Shown: in pieces, positions 1-8,726 of the stretch
Numbering within the stretch: the stretch's first letter is position 1
How the letters are laid out: each line of letters opens with the position of its first letter
Assembly (NCBI RefSeq): GCF_003150675.1
Contig: NZ_QGGB01000007.1
Coordinates: 334,891 to 398,890, forward strand
Length of the DNA: 64,000 nt
DNA from: Rhodohalobacter mucosus
Lineage (GTDB): Bacteria; Bacteroidota; Rhodothermia; Balneolales; Balneolaceae
Direction of reading: 5' to 3'
The notes under the pieces: model-generated
Told to the model about the DNA's origin: nothing
The model's database searches: none
Seen by the model: the letters and a program-made list of their open reading frames with translations, nothing else
Program-made: the position numbers and the translations under genes

Positions 1-41
1 TTGTCTGCTTATTTTTCTTCATCTTGCTGGATTTATTAAGA

Positions 42-272
42 TTACAGAATTGGATTTAAAACTACATACCCTTTTTTGCGGCCTGTATCCACGTATTTAT
101 AAGCCTGTGCAAACTGCTCCAGCGGATACGTTCGGCAGAGAATTCCTCTCAGCTTTCCGGCTTCAATGATCTCAAGAAGCATGTGCAATAAACGCCTGGT
201 TTCCTTTACCGGCAAAGCTCCGTTTGCTGAGAACTTTGCTTTCGTCTTTCCTGATACGCAAGTCACCAGCAT
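42..272 (-). pseudogene. 3' remnant of a zinc-type alcohol dehydrogenase / quinone oxidoreductase
   Basis: The reading frame ending at a TAA at 42-44 carries about 75 residues typical of the C-terminus of medium-chain NAD(P)-dependent dehydrogenases. The marker is RTYPLEQFAQAYKYVDTGRK followed by GYVVLNPIL, the usual closing helix and strand of the quinone oxidoreductase branch. Upstream of about position 272 the same frame turns into nonsense antisense to the barrel gene at 292-942. The N-terminal catalytic domain and most of the Rossmann fold are therefore missing, and no start codon belongs to this piece. It is best read as a gene fragment left by a deletion or insertion whose breakpoint lies near 272-292. 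The exact junction is uncertain by some tens of bases. Confidence 0.6.
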
Positions 273-291
273 ATATCTGTGTAACCATACT

Positions 292-942
292 TCAGAAATT
301 AATCCCAACGTAAATATTGGGCTCAAAGAGGAAGTAATTTCTCCATTTGTCATCCAGTGCTTTAAATTCATCCGGTGTGTTGGTATCGAATACCCAGAAT
401 TGGGAATGGACCTGTGGTTCGATGAAGAATCGTTTTTTCTTACCAAGTGAAATATGATAGCCGAGATGGAAGGAATTATACAGCTTAAAGCCATTAGCGA
501 TTTTATTATTGTCTAAATCCAGATAGGTTTTATACTGCGGCAAGACTTCAACCGACGTAAACAGACCTTTCCATAACATGCGCTGATAAGACATACCTAT
601 TCCTGTATGTCGCACATAGCCGGGGTAGAATTCGCTTTTAGTGTCTAATTTATCCAAAAGTCCGTCCCACCATACAATGCCCATAGGTTGAAATAACCGC
701 CACGTAGCCAGCTTCAACCCAATAATGTTCTTATCATCTACATTGCGCTTGATATGAAATTCGATGTGCTGTGTATGCATCCTGTCATTCCATGAGTCCA
801 TCGCCAGCTGAGGTAAAATGATTACGGGTAAGCTGACACTGTATTTTTGGGCTACGTCAGTTTCTTTACCCAAAGGAGAGATTTCTTGAGCAAAAGCGCT
901 AAATGAGGCTAGAGTAAAAACAATTAATATCAGGTATTTCAT
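292..942 (-). CDS. Outer membrane beta-barrel-like protein
   Basis: A 216-residue protein with a clear Sec signal peptide (MKYLILIVFTLASFSAFAQ, cleavage after the AFA-Q site). The mature part has alternating polar and aromatic residues and ends in phenylalanine (YVGINF), as expected for a barrel inserted by the BAM machinery. Pairs of aromatic residues recur about every 20 residues (for example GYHISLG and KRFFIEPQVHSQFWV), consistent with eight to ten strands. I do not recognise a specific family and no ligand can be named. The stop codon lies about 20 bp from the broken dehydrogenase end, so the gene itself seems intact at a recombination junction. There is no operon partner: the next gene on this strand is more than 600 bp upstream. 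Confidence 0.7.
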   Translation of the reverse strand: MKYLILIVFTLASFSAFAQEISPLGKETDVAQKYSVSLPVIILPQLAMDSWNDRMHTQHIEFHIKRNVDDKNIIGLKLATWRLFQPMGIVWWDGLLDKLDTKSEFYPGYVRHTGIGMSYQRMLWKGLFTSVEVLPQYKTYLDLDNNKIANGFKLYNSFHLGYHISLGKKKRFFIEPQVHSQFWVFDTNTPDEFKALDDKWRNYFLFEPNIYVGINF

Positions 943-1559
943 GGTTCTGAATTTTTATGATCAAAGATCGGTTTGATGTTTGTCGATAAATTCAGTCTTA
1001 AAAAACCACTTTATCGAATCGACAGATCAATGATCGTAAGAAATAGCAGGGCAAACGTCCTGATATGAAATTGCGGACGTATTGGTGAGATTTAGGACTT
1101 TTGGGGGTGTATGGAGAAAAATTAAACCAATGGTTGCATTTTTTCACTTGTCCCCGAACCGGAGCTCTGTTCCCGGATGCTCAATTGAGGCTGTGCATCA
1201 TTTTCAATGTCTGTTGCTTGATTCCCATGATTTTATATCTTCGTCCTTTATAAATGAATAACGGCTAGCACTCAAACACCTTTATATTTTTGATTGATAA
1301 CACATCCATAGCTATTCTGCCTTTTCTGAACCCCAGTTCAGATCCCGGAAATGAATATTTCAGTTATGGCATCATCGATTCAGCATGAGTACCCAGAAAA
1401 CGGATGAAAACTTGTCCGTAGTCATACGGCCTTGCGCAATAGCTGCACAGGCGTGAATGCTGAATTAGCAATTAACGAAAGTAGAAACTCAAACCCGAGA
1501 GAGGCAAAGACTTGACGAGGCGTGTCCGCTTAATGCGCTGGTTATGCGGCACAAGGTTT
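943..1559. other. Noncoding gap with a possible integron attC half-site
   Basis: No credible gene is seen in these 617 bases. Just downstream of the serine hydrolase stop codon, read on the minus strand from about 1547, comes GCATAACCAGCGCATTAAGC. This resembles the R''-L'' half of integron attC sites (an AAC core followed by an arm rich in GC and TTAA). A convincing complementary L'-R' half was not found within the following 150 bases, although a related AGGCGTG stretch occurs near 1452. The remainder is unremarkable. Confidence 0.3.
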
Positions 1560-2693
1560 TTATTTAGTGTCGAAGACGAAATGACTAAGAAATAACTGAG
1601 CAAAGAGTGATCCTTCAACTTTTGCTTCATTTAGTGGATTACCCCACCATATTCCTTCACTGTTTGCCAGCAAAATTAGCGTCAGATTTCTTTCAGGTAC
1701 TTTCAAATAAAGAGCAGAAAATCCGGCTTTTTCATCCCAGCCAGAATGCCAGATCAGTTTTTCACCTTTGTAATATTGAACATACCAGCCAAAAGCATAG
1801 GGAAGATTAGACCCATCTGGAGCTACGGCGGGAGTGAATAGCTTTTCCATTACTTGGTCTGAAGCAAGTGTACCGTTATCAAGGGCAATGTCATATTTGG
1901 CAAGGTCATTGACTGTTGAAACGATACCCGCGCCTCCTGCAAAATGTCGTTCGAGGTGCTTTTTTCGACTATAACCTCCCTCTGTATATTCAAATCCCTG
2001 TGCCATATCAAAAAATACCAATGCCTTTTCGCGCTGCCACATGCCGGCCATCGTCCGATCCATTCCGGCAGGACCAAGAATGTTCTCCTGAGTCAATTGT
2101 GCCATGGTATTATGACGGCCTTCAGCGGTTGAAATAGGGTTGCTGTAAACATATTCAATGTATCGCGAAAGCCGGGAATACATGATGGGATTGTATAAAA
2201 ACTCGGTTCCCGGTTCTCCATTGACGGTGTGGTTAAGGACGTTTCGGATGGTGATTGGCTTATCACAGTGAAGATTCTGGCCAAAAATAATGTTGGAATT
2301 TGAAAGCCAACCGCAAAAATTTTCCCAGCCAGGCATATCGTTGATCTTACTGTTTAGGTCAATTTTGCTTTGTTCTTCGAGCTGAAGAAATAGTAGTCCC
2401 AGAAATGTTTTTGTTACCGATGCAATCCAGAATGGAGTATCAGGCGTTACGGCTTTAAATGTGGCGCCATCACCGGTATCAAAATGGGAGCTTCCATAAC
2501 TTTTTGACCATGCGAGCTCCTGATCTGTTACCACGGCAGCAGCAAGTCCGGGAATATGATTCGCTTTTCGCAATGAATCTAATTCTACAGAGAATGTCTT
2601 AAACAGCTGCTCAGTATCTTTTTGTTGACTAACATTTTGAGAAATTGCTACGTATGGAAAGGATAAAAGTACCGCTAAAATTATATATCGCAA
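1560..2693 (-). CDS. Beta-lactamase-family serine hydrolase (class C / esterase-like)
   Basis: A 377-residue exported protein: signal peptide MRYIILAVLLSFPYVAISQ, then a Beta-lactamase (PF00144-type) domain. The SxxK nucleophile motif is SVTK in WIASVTKTFLG at about residue 93. A YSR tripeptide near residue 172 sits where the family has YxN. The third motif is HSG in IWHSGWDEKAGF near residue 317. Family members include penicillin-binding-protein-like peptidases, esterases and class C beta-lactamases; the replacement of YxN by YSR makes true beta-lactamase activity less likely. It stands alone between a noncoding gap and the toxin-antitoxin pair. The attC-like sequence directly after its stop would fit a cassette gene, but this is weak. 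Substrate unknown. Confidence 0.85.
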   Translation of the reverse strand: MRYIILAVLLSFPYVAISQNVSQQKDTEQLFKTFSVELDSLRKANHIPGLAAAVVTDQELAWSKSYGSSHFDTGDGATFKAVTPDTPFWIASVTKTFLGLLFLQLEEQSKIDLNSKINDMPGWENFCGWLSNSNIIFGQNLHCDKPITIRNVLNHTVNGEPGTEFLYNPIMYSRLSRYIEYVYSNPISTAEGRHNTMAQLTQENILGPAGMDRTMAGMWQREKALVFFDMAQGFEYTEGGYSRKKHLERHFAGGAGIVSTVNDLAKYDIALDNGTLASDQVMEKLFTPAVAPDGSNLPYAFGWYVQYYKGEKLIWHSGWDEKAGFSALYLKVPERNLTLILLANSEGIWWGNPLNEAKVEGSLFAQLFLSHFVFDTK

Positions 2694-2793
2694 GGGGGGG
2701 TAATTGCTTGTTTGAAATTCTGTGTACTAAACGAAGAGTTGAAGGTTTAGTTGCAGTTTTTATAGTGCCGGATAACGGTATATTATGCCTGTC

Positions 2794-3072
2794 TCATTCT
2801 ACGAGTTCAACTTTGAGCTTTTTCCCAAATGCCTGGGCATATTTTTCAAGAGTTGATAGCCGAATATCTTCGGCATGGTTCTCGATTCGTGAGATGGCGG
2901 TTTTTTTCGTGTTTAATTGTTTGGCGAGTTCATCCTGCGTCAGTCCCGCTTCTTCACGGGCTTGCTTCAGTAGCACACCAATTTTAAAACTTCGGAATCC
3001 TTCATCATACCCCTCGGCAAATTCAGGGTCACGTTTCTTTCTGTCGCTGATATATGCTTGAAGATCACTCAT
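2794..3072 (-). CDS. HigA-like XRE-family antitoxin
   Basis: A 92-residue protein with a central helix-turn-helix of the Cro/CI (XRE) type, [20 protein letters not shown] followed by RIENHAED, at about residues 41-66. The N-terminus ([20 protein letters not shown]) matches the short helix seen before the HTH in HigA-type antitoxins paired with RelE/Gp49 toxins. Its start overlaps the toxin stop by four bases (3069-3072, ATGA), so the two are translationally coupled with the toxin first, the usual HigBA order. The expected role is to bind and neutralise the toxin and to repress the operon through the palindrome at 3435-3452. Confidence 0.88.
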   Translation of the reverse strand: MSDLQAYISDRKKRDPEFAEGYDEGFRSFKIGVLLKQAREEAGLTQDELAKQLNTKKTAISRIENHAEDIRLSTLEKYAQAFGKKLKVELVE

Positions 3073-3425
3073 TGTTTACCTCCTTTTCGGGACAGATAAT
3101 CAGCTTTACGCTGCTCTGCCAGTTTAATTTCCTTTTTTGGTGTTTTCTGTGATTTTTTGGGAAAACCATTTGTAAGGATGATAAACTCATCCCCATCAAT
3201 AAAACCAAGAATCCTGAAACTGTTCGATCCGATTCTTGCTCGAACCTCCCAGATGTCATCTGTGCTTTTCAATTTCTTAAAGTAATGAACAGGGACCTGA
3301 TCCAGTCTTTCAACCAATTCAAGAACCCAAACAACCTTTTGGGCATGTTTCGAACTCAAAGAATCTAAAAACTCTTTGACCGGGACTTTGCCAGATGCAG
3401 TTTTATAGAACTTGATTTCTTTCAC
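3069..3425 (-). CDS. RelE/HigB (Gp49-like) family toxin
   Basis: A 118-residue type II toxin of the phage-derived Gp49-like / HigB group. Recognisable family segments are [10 protein letters not shown] near the start, [18 protein letters not shown] in the middle (the strand with the conserved Glu-Arg pair) and [19 protein letters not shown] followed by a lysine-rich [11 protein letters not shown] stretch at the end. Members are ribosome-dependent mRNA interferases. It is the first gene of a two-gene operon; the antitoxin start overlaps its stop. A perfect 18-bp palindrome starts 10 bp upstream of its ATG. The length is normal and there is no sign of damage. Confidence 0.9.
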   Translation of the reverse strand: MKEIKFYKTASGKVPVKEFLDSLSSKHAQKVVWVLELVERLDQVPVHYFKKLKSTDDIWEVRARIGSNSFRILGFIDGDEFIILTNGFPKKSQKTPKKEIKLAEQRKADYLSRKGGKQ

Positions 3426-3434
3426 AGACTAAAT

Positions 3435-3452
3435 GTTAACATTAATGTTAAC
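3435..3452. promoter_or_regulatory. Perfect palindrome, probable operator of the higBA-like operon
   Basis: GTTAACATTAATGTTAAC is a perfect 18-bp inverted repeat lying 10 bp upstream of the toxin start codon. XRE antitoxins commonly repress their own operon through such sites. Assignment as the operator is inference from symmetry and position. Confidence 0.6.
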
Positions 3453-3743
3453 TTAATCAAGTAGGTTTCTATTGTAGAAGTGAGGAGGCATAACATGTAT
3501 TTATTTACAGCATCCGAGTTGCCGGATATATTTTATAATAGGTTTCAGGTGCTAACAAAGCAATAAAAAACATCATTATGTCCGGATATAATTTATCAGG
3601 TCGTAATGAATGTCCGGATAAAGCGCCGAATAAATTTTATTTTTTTATGTGGCTTTATGATGCGTTCTATGGAGCATGAATGTGCCGCTATAAAATGCAC
3701 GCTACAAAGATCCGCTAATAGCAGAAAAAAAGTACCGTCTTGC
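3453..3743. other. Noncoding gap
   Basis: An AT-rich stretch of about 290 bp between the toxin-antitoxin pair and the permease. The words GTCCGGATA (3580 and 3611) and GCCGGATATA (3522) recur and may be decayed repeat copies. No gene or terminator could be supported. Confidence 0.4.
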
Positions 3744-5453
3744 CTACTTCCCTTCTCCCTCGGTCTTCCGCGACCGGGTGATGGATCGGCTAAGAATGAT
3801 GACCGGAACAAGACCCACCAGGATGATAGCAAGGGCGGCCCCTGAAGACTCGGCCAGCCGCTCGTCGGATGCCAGACGGTACACCTGCACCGCAAGGGTG
3901 TCGAAATTAAATGGACGAACAATAAGAGTGGCCGGCAGCTCCTTGATTACGTCAACAACCACAAGCATGATTGCCGCAAACAGACTTCCCGACATCATCG
4001 GGATGTGGATTTTGCGCAAAATCTTCCCGAAACCATAACCCATGCCCTCGGCGGCTTCATCCATATTCTGTGTGATTTTGCCCAGGCTGGCCTCCACCGT
4101 GTTATAGGCCACCGCAAGAAACCGCACCACATAGGCGAAGATGAGTGCAAAGATGGTTCCGCTCAGAATCAATCCGGAAGAAAAACCGAAGGTGTCCCGA
4201 AGCCAGCCGTCGATGGTGTTATCGGCCCAGCCGAAGGGGATCAGGATACCCACCGCAATCACGGAGCCCGGTATGGCATATCCCATCGCTCCGATGCGGG
4301 TGGCTGTTCGGGTGAGCAAATTGGGGTTCAGGCGTACGCCGTAAGCCATGATCAGGGCAGTGATCAGTGCCACAAAACCCGCAAGCAGAGCCACCAAAAT
4401 GGTATTGAAGCTGAATTGAAAGAAACGGGCGTCAACGGCCGCACTGAAGTTGGAGATCATCATTTCGGCCAGTATCAGCGTGGGAATCAGGAAACCAATC
4501 AGAACCGGCAGGGCGCAAAACAGGGTTGCTCCCCAGGCTTTCCAGCCCTTCAGTTGATAGACGCTGAGGCGGCGAAACCGTCCGGTTCCCTGCGGACGCA
4601 CGTTCATACGGCTGCGGCTCCAGCGCTCCATAAGGATGAGGATCAGGATAAAAAGCAGCAAAAAAGCGGAAAGCTGTGCCGCCGCGGCGCGTTCGCCCAG
4701 GCCGAACCAGGTACGATAGATGCCTGTGGTGAAGGTCTGAACGCCAAAATAATCAACGGTTCCGAAGTCGTTCAGCGTCTCCATCAGTGCCAGGGCCATA
4801 CCTGCGGCTATCGAGGGACGCGCCAGCGGCAGGGCGATCTTGTAAAAGCTTTGAAGGGGAGTAGCGCCCAGGCTGCGGCTCGCCTCCAGGAGGGAGGACG
4901 ACTGCTCCAAAAAAGCAGTACGGGTGAGCAGATAGACGTAGGGAAAAAAGACAAACGACATCATCAGGATGGCCCCGCCGAGTGAGCGCACGTCCGGGAA
5001 CCAGTAGTCTCCGAGTCCCCAGCCGGTAATATCGCGCAGAAGGCTCTGAAAGGTGCCGGTGTAGGCAAGAAAATCAGTATAGGTATAGGCCATCAGGTAG
5101 GCGGGCACGGCCATGGGCAGAATCAGCATCCAGTTGAACCAGCGGCTGCCGGGAAAACGGCACATGGTTACCAGCCAGGCGGTGCCCACGCCCAGAATAA
5201 ATACACCGCTGCCAACCCCGATCATCAGCCAGAACGAATTTTTGATATAGCCGGGTAAAACCGTGGAGGCAAGGTGCTGCCAGATATCCCCGCTGGGCAC
5301 AAAAATGTTCGCCGCAACCGTCAGCACCGGTATGGAAACCAACAGGGCTACCGTAACGGTTAGGATATTCCAGAGCCCGGAGCCGGGTTTTGAAACGGAG
5401 GGCTGCAGCCTGTTCAGGTTGTCGCGGGTGAATTCAAGAAGATTCTGGATCAT
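3744..5453 (-). CDS. Fe3+-type ABC transporter permease (FbpB/AfuB-like, two fused permease domains)
   Basis: A 569-residue inner membrane protein with about twelve hydrophobic segments arranged as two BPD_transp_1 domains. Each half has an EAA loop that contacts the ATPase: EASRSLGATPLQSFYKIALP in the first half and MDEAAEGMGYGFGKILRKIH in the second. Such duplicated permeases are typical of the ferric iron FbpABC/SfuABC/HitABC importers. I chose the ATG at 5453 because it overlaps the upstream FAD enzyme's stop by four bases (ATGA); the longer frame to 5528 runs into that gene. Neither a binding protein nor an ATPase gene is adjacent, so the partners must lie elsewhere. Iron as substrate follows from the family only. 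Confidence 0.88.
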   Translation of the reverse strand: MIQNLLEFTRDNLNRLQPSVSKPGSGLWNILTVTVALLVSIPVLTVAANIFVPSGDIWQHLASTVLPGYIKNSFWLMIGVGSGVFILGVGTAWLVTMCRFPGSRWFNWMLILPMAVPAYLMAYTYTDFLAYTGTFQSLLRDITGWGLGDYWFPDVRSLGGAILMMSFVFFPYVYLLTRTAFLEQSSSLLEASRSLGATPLQSFYKIALPLARPSIAAGMALALMETLNDFGTVDYFGVQTFTTGIYRTWFGLGERAAAAQLSAFLLLFILILILMERWSRSRMNVRPQGTGRFRRLSVYQLKGWKAWGATLFCALPVLIGFLIPTLILAEMMISNFSAAVDARFFQFSFNTILVALLAGFVALITALIMAYGVRLNPNLLTRTATRIGAMGYAIPGSVIAVGILIPFGWADNTIDGWLRDTFGFSSGLILSGTIFALIFAYVVRFLAVAYNTVEASLGKITQNMDEAAEGMGYGFGKILRKIHIPMMSGSLFAAIMLVVVDVIKELPATLIVRPFNFDTLAVQVYRLASDERLAESSGAALAIILVGLVPVIILSRSITRSRKTEGEGK

Positions 5454-6916
5454 ATCGTAAACTTCAGATCGGATCCGGCGATGCCGAACTCCTGTTTCAG
5501 TGCATGGGTGGCTGCATGGTAGCCGCACATTCCGTGAACGCCTCCCCCGGGTGGGGTGGAGGATGAGCAGAAGTAGATGCCGTTTGCCGGCGTGGCATAA
5601 GGGCTGGTGAAGGATACGGGCCGTGAAAAGAGCTGCCTCACATCCTGGCTTCCCCCGTTGATGTCGCCGCCTACATAATTTGAATTGTAAAGCTGAAAAT
5701 CGAGCGTATTCATGATGCGTCGTTTTTCAATCACATCCCGGAAACCCGGAGCGAACCGCTCAATTTGCCGCTCGATGGCAGCAGTCATATTTACGGTTGA
5801 GGCGTTGGGAACGTGGCAGTAGGCCCAGAGCGTATGGCGGTTGTCGGGAGTGCGGCTCTTGTCGAAGATGCTCTGTTGCGCCACCAGAACAAAGGGTTTA
5901 TCGGGGTGCCCGCCGCCGGCCATCTGTTTCTCCGATTCAGCAACTTCATCAAAAGTTCCGCCCAGATGCACGGTGCCGGCTTTTTTGCATTCGGGATCTC
6001 TCCACGGTACAGGCTCTTTCAGGATATAGTCGATCTTGAATGCACCCGGACCATACCGGAATTTCTTCAGTTTTCTAACATAAGATGCCGGGAATGCATC
6101 TCCCACAATATCCATCACCTGAAAGGGAGTCAGATCAAAGAGCACTGCTTTGGACTCTGGGAGCTGGTCAAGTCGCTCAATTTTCATATCCGTCTCAATC
6201 TCACCCCCAAGGTTTTTGAGGTAGGAGGCCATTGCACCGGCAATAGACTGCGAGCCGCCTTCCGGAAGAGGCCATCCGCCCGTGTGTGCCGTTCCAAAGA
6301 AAACCAGTCCGATTGCGCTCGTGGCAAAGGATGAAAGCGGGAGCATGCTGTGGGCCGCAAGGCCTGCAAAAAGAGCCTGAGCGCGCTCAGTTTTAAATCT
6401 TTTTCTGTAAAGAGATGCAGGCTGCAGGCCTTTAAAACCAAAAGAGGCCATTTTGAGCGGGTTTTTCGGCAACCCGAGCGGCCCCAGGAAATCTTTGGTC
6501 AGCTCATCCCAATTCTCAACCAGCGGAGTCACGATCGATTTATACCTTTTTTCATCCTTTTCCAGCTTGAAAGCCGTTTCATGTAAGTCGTGCGACAGGA
6601 TGGCCGCGGGCTCATCATCGAGCGGGTGTGCTGCGGCGTAGTCCGGATGGATCCATCGCAGTCCGTACTGGTCGAGAGGCAGTTTTTTCAGGAACGGGGA
6701 GGATATGGCCATGGGATGAATGGCCGAACAGACATCGTGGTGAAATCCCGCTTGTATGAGTTCTTTGGTGCGCATGCCTCCGCCTATCGTATCGGAGGCT
6801 TCAAACACCTTCACATGCAGCCCTTCAAGGGCTAGCCGGATCGCAGCAGAAAGTCCATTGGGGCCTGAACCCACGATAACTGCGTCGTAAGCATCTGTTA
6901 CTGATGTTAAACTCAA
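5450..6916 (-). CDS. FAD-dependent oxidoreductase, phytoene-desaturase-like
   Basis: A 488-residue flavoprotein. The N-terminal dinucleotide fold is AVIVGSGPNGLSAAIRLALE with a following acidic strand end (VKVFEASDTIGGGM), the standard FAD-binding Rossmann motif of the amine oxidase / phytoene desaturase family. The C-terminal motif STPPGGGVHGMCGYHAA is the second FAD contact typical of CrtI/RetSat-like proteins. The start is a TTG at 6914-6916: no ATG is available between it and the GxGxxG motif. It is translationally coupled to the ABC permease downstream. No carotenoid genes are near, so the substrate cannot be named. A relative lies at 49,665-51,272. Confidence 0.87.
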   Translation of the reverse strand: MSLTSVTDAYDAVIVGSGPNGLSAAIRLALEGLHVKVFEASDTIGGGMRTKELIQAGFHHDVCSAIHPMAISSPFLKKLPLDQYGLRWIHPDYAAAHPLDDEPAAILSHDLHETAFKLEKDEKRYKSIVTPLVENWDELTKDFLGPLGLPKNPLKMASFGFKGLQPASLYRKRFKTERAQALFAGLAAHSMLPLSSFATSAIGLVFFGTAHTGGWPLPEGGSQSIAGAMASYLKNLGGEIETDMKIERLDQLPESKAVLFDLTPFQVMDIVGDAFPASYVRKLKKFRYGPGAFKIDYILKEPVPWRDPECKKAGTVHLGGTFDEVAESEKQMAGGGHPDKPFVLVAQQSIFDKSRTPDNRHTLWAYCHVPNASTVNMTAAIERQIERFAPGFRDVIEKRRIMNTLDFQLYNSNYVGGDINGGSQDVRQLFSRPVSFTSPYATPANGIYFCSSSTPPGGGVHGMCGYHAATHALKQEFGIAGSDLKFTI

Positions 6917-7322
6917 AGGTGTAAAAAGATGAATTTGAACCTGTTTTCAAATGTGAGTGAAAGGTACGGAAACTGCCGCCAAACCTGAAAAAGAGAGGGG
7001 GATTTAAAACAGTGAAAAAAGGGAACCGCAGAGGCGCTGAGTGCGTGGAGGATGGCAGTGGAGGTTTTAGATAAGAATAGAGTACAAACCGGGGAGCCAC
7101 GGAAACACAGAGGGTTGTATGGGGAAGGAGCGTGAAGGAATCGGGTACCCGGGACAGACTGTTCAGAAATGCGTGTCAAAAAATCTGCGAAAATCAGCGG
7201 TAACATCCGCGTTTATCTGCGAGAAATTGTAAGGGTATGACCTAACCGCAGAGGCGCGGAGGAGTTTGGATGAAAGTTATAGCCGAATTTTTTTCAAACG
7301 ATAGCGGATTCATTGCGTCTAA
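6917..7322. other. Noncoding gap with dispersed-repeat fragments
   Basis: About 400 bp without a gene, between divergent transcription units. It holds two copies of the phrase AACCGCAGAGGCGC (about 7023 and 7243) and an ATCTGCGAAAATCAGCGGT stretch near 7184, words that recur as low-copy intergenic repeats in many bacteria. Promoters for both neighbours must lie here but none could be placed with confidence. Confidence 0.4.
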
Positions 7323-7367
7323 ATGAACAGAAGCAACCCACAACCCCAAACAAACAAGGTGAGAATG

Positions 7368-8060
7368 ATGTTTAAAAAAATTGGATTAGGAATAGCAACT
7401 GTATTGATACTCGGAACAGGCCTCTTTGCAACAGCAGCGGCACAGGGCCAGAGAGGCGGAGGCCAGTTTATTCTGACATACGGCGAAGAGCTTGAGCTGA
7501 CCGATGCACAGAAAATGCAGATCATGGAACTGCGGCTTGACCGGCGCGCTGAAATGCAGGAACGCCGGCGGGACAATCGCGGGCGCGCAGCACAGCAGGG
7601 TCAAAGGAACCGGCCCGACAGGCCTCAAATGCGACAGAATATGATGGAAAACAGAATGGAGCTGCGCAGTGAACTCCTTGATATCCTCAATGATGAACAA
7701 GAGGCCAGGCTGAAGGATATCCTCGTAGCCGAAGTGGACGAGCGTGTAGAACTGGTGCGTCTGCGTCATGAGGTGATGGTCGAAAAAGCGGGCATCGAAG
7801 GCGAGAAAGCACGCAGTGTGCTTGAAGTGATGAATGCACAGCATGCGATCATGGCTGGACTGCAGAAGGAGAGAATCCTGAGCGGCGAACCGTTCACTTC
7901 CGATGAGATGGAAGACATTCGCGAACGCAGACAAGAGACCCGGGAACGGATTAAAAATTTGCTTACGGCAGCTGAATACGAGAAACTTCAGGAACAGATG
8001 AGGTCCAATATGCCGCAGCGGCCAGCAGAGCGTATGCAAAACCGCAGGAACAACAGGTAG
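7368..8060 (+). CDS. Spy/CpxP-like periplasmic protein
   Basis: About 230 residues: signal peptide MFKKIGLGIATVLILGTGLF with cleavage near AAAQ, then a long, charged, almost wholly helical region. The LTDAQKMQIMELRLDRRAEM segment matches the LTxxQ helix of the Spy/CpxP/CnrX superfamily, and a second such helix recurs near the end (LTAAEYEKLQEQM). Members act as periplasmic chaperones or metal sensors. I chose the second of two adjacent ATGs (7368) because AAGG at 7356-7359 is then well spaced; 7365 or the upstream ATG at 7323 are alternatives. The gene precedes an ECF sigma factor, an anti-sigma factor and a second Spy-like protein, all in the same direction, so an envelope-stress role is likely. 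Confidence 0.75.
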   Translation: MFKKIGLGIATVLILGTGLFATAAAQGQRGGGQFILTYGEELELTDAQKMQIMELRLDRRAEMQERRRDNRGRAAQQGQRNRPDRPQMRQNMMENRMELRSELLDILNDEQEARLKDILVAEVDERVELVRLRHEVMVEKAGIEGEKARSVLEVMNAQHAIMAGLQKERILSGEPFTSDEMEDIRERRQETRERIKNLLTAAEYEKLQEQMRSNMPQRPAERMQNRRNNR

Positions 8061-8172
8061 TTCAGACGGAAGACACACCGGCAGGTACAGATCGTTGAAA
8101 CCGATTGTTGCCTGCCCGTGTCCACGCCTGCCGATCCGTATTTGTGCCAGGCAGTTATACGATGAAACGTCT

Positions 8173-8694
8173 ATGGAAGATGTCCGGAAAGAGCAATTCA
8201 GGCGAAACGTGGGTGAAATTTACCCGCGTCTTCATCGTGCCATGCGGGCCTACCTGGCCGGATCATCGGTTGACGCTGAAGACCTGGTACAGGAAGCGTT
8301 TTTGAAAGCATATAAAAACCTGGACTCATTTGAAGGAGATTCCGGATTTTATACATGGGTTTATGCCATCGCACGGAACCTGGCCATTGATGAATTCAGG
8401 AAGCGAAAATATGAAAAGATGAGGGTAAGCACTCCCTCCGATGAGCTCAGTATTGAATCAAGCGTATCGGATGACGAGCGGGATAGGGAGGAGATCCTGT
8501 TGCTGCGCAAAGCGGTGGCCATGCTGCCCGAACTGCTTCGATCCGTTGTAGTGATGAAACTGATTGACGGCCTTACCTATCCGGAAATTGCTGAGGTAAC
8601 CGGTCTGAATGAAGAAACAGTGAAGAACAGAATGTTCAGGGCCAGGAAAGAGCTGGCCATACTGATGAAGCGAATGGGCGTCCATCAGCCCTGA
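8173..8694 (+). CDS. ECF-type RNA polymerase sigma factor
   Basis: About 173 residues from the chosen ATG. Region 2 is visible as DAEDLVQEAFLKAYKNLDSF and FYTWVYAIARNLAIDEFRKR (promoter -10 melting and core binding). Region 4 is LTYPEIAEVTGLNEETVKNR followed by MFRARKEL (the -35 recognition HTH). No long linker or extra domain is present, so it is a minimal group 4 sigma factor. The frame is open further upstream to 8095; the ATG at 8173 (MEDVRKEQ) gives the family-typical N-terminus, but upstream starts cannot be excluded. It is followed after about 30 bp by a membrane anti-sigma-like gene. Target promoters unknown; autoregulation of this cluster is expected. Confidence 0.88.
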   Translation: MEDVRKEQFRRNVGEIYPRLHRAMRAYLAGSSVDAEDLVQEAFLKAYKNLDSFEGDSGFYTWVYAIARNLAIDEFRKRKYEKMRVSTPSDELSIESSVSDDERDREEILLLRKAVAMLPELLRSVVVMKLIDGLTYPEIAEVTGLNEETVKNRMFRARKELAILMKRMGVHQP

Positions 8695-8726
8695 ATAAAT
8701 AGTATTCACAACTGACAGTGATAGAT

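Noticed and set aside
42..494. A single 150-residue protein
   Set aside because: Only the C-terminal half is dehydrogenase-like; the N-terminal half is antisense to the barrel gene.
4005..4985. 326-codon open frame on the plus strand
   Set aside because: It is antisense to the ABC permease, rich in Gly/Gln/His without domain signs, and the minus-strand gene has clear permease motifs.
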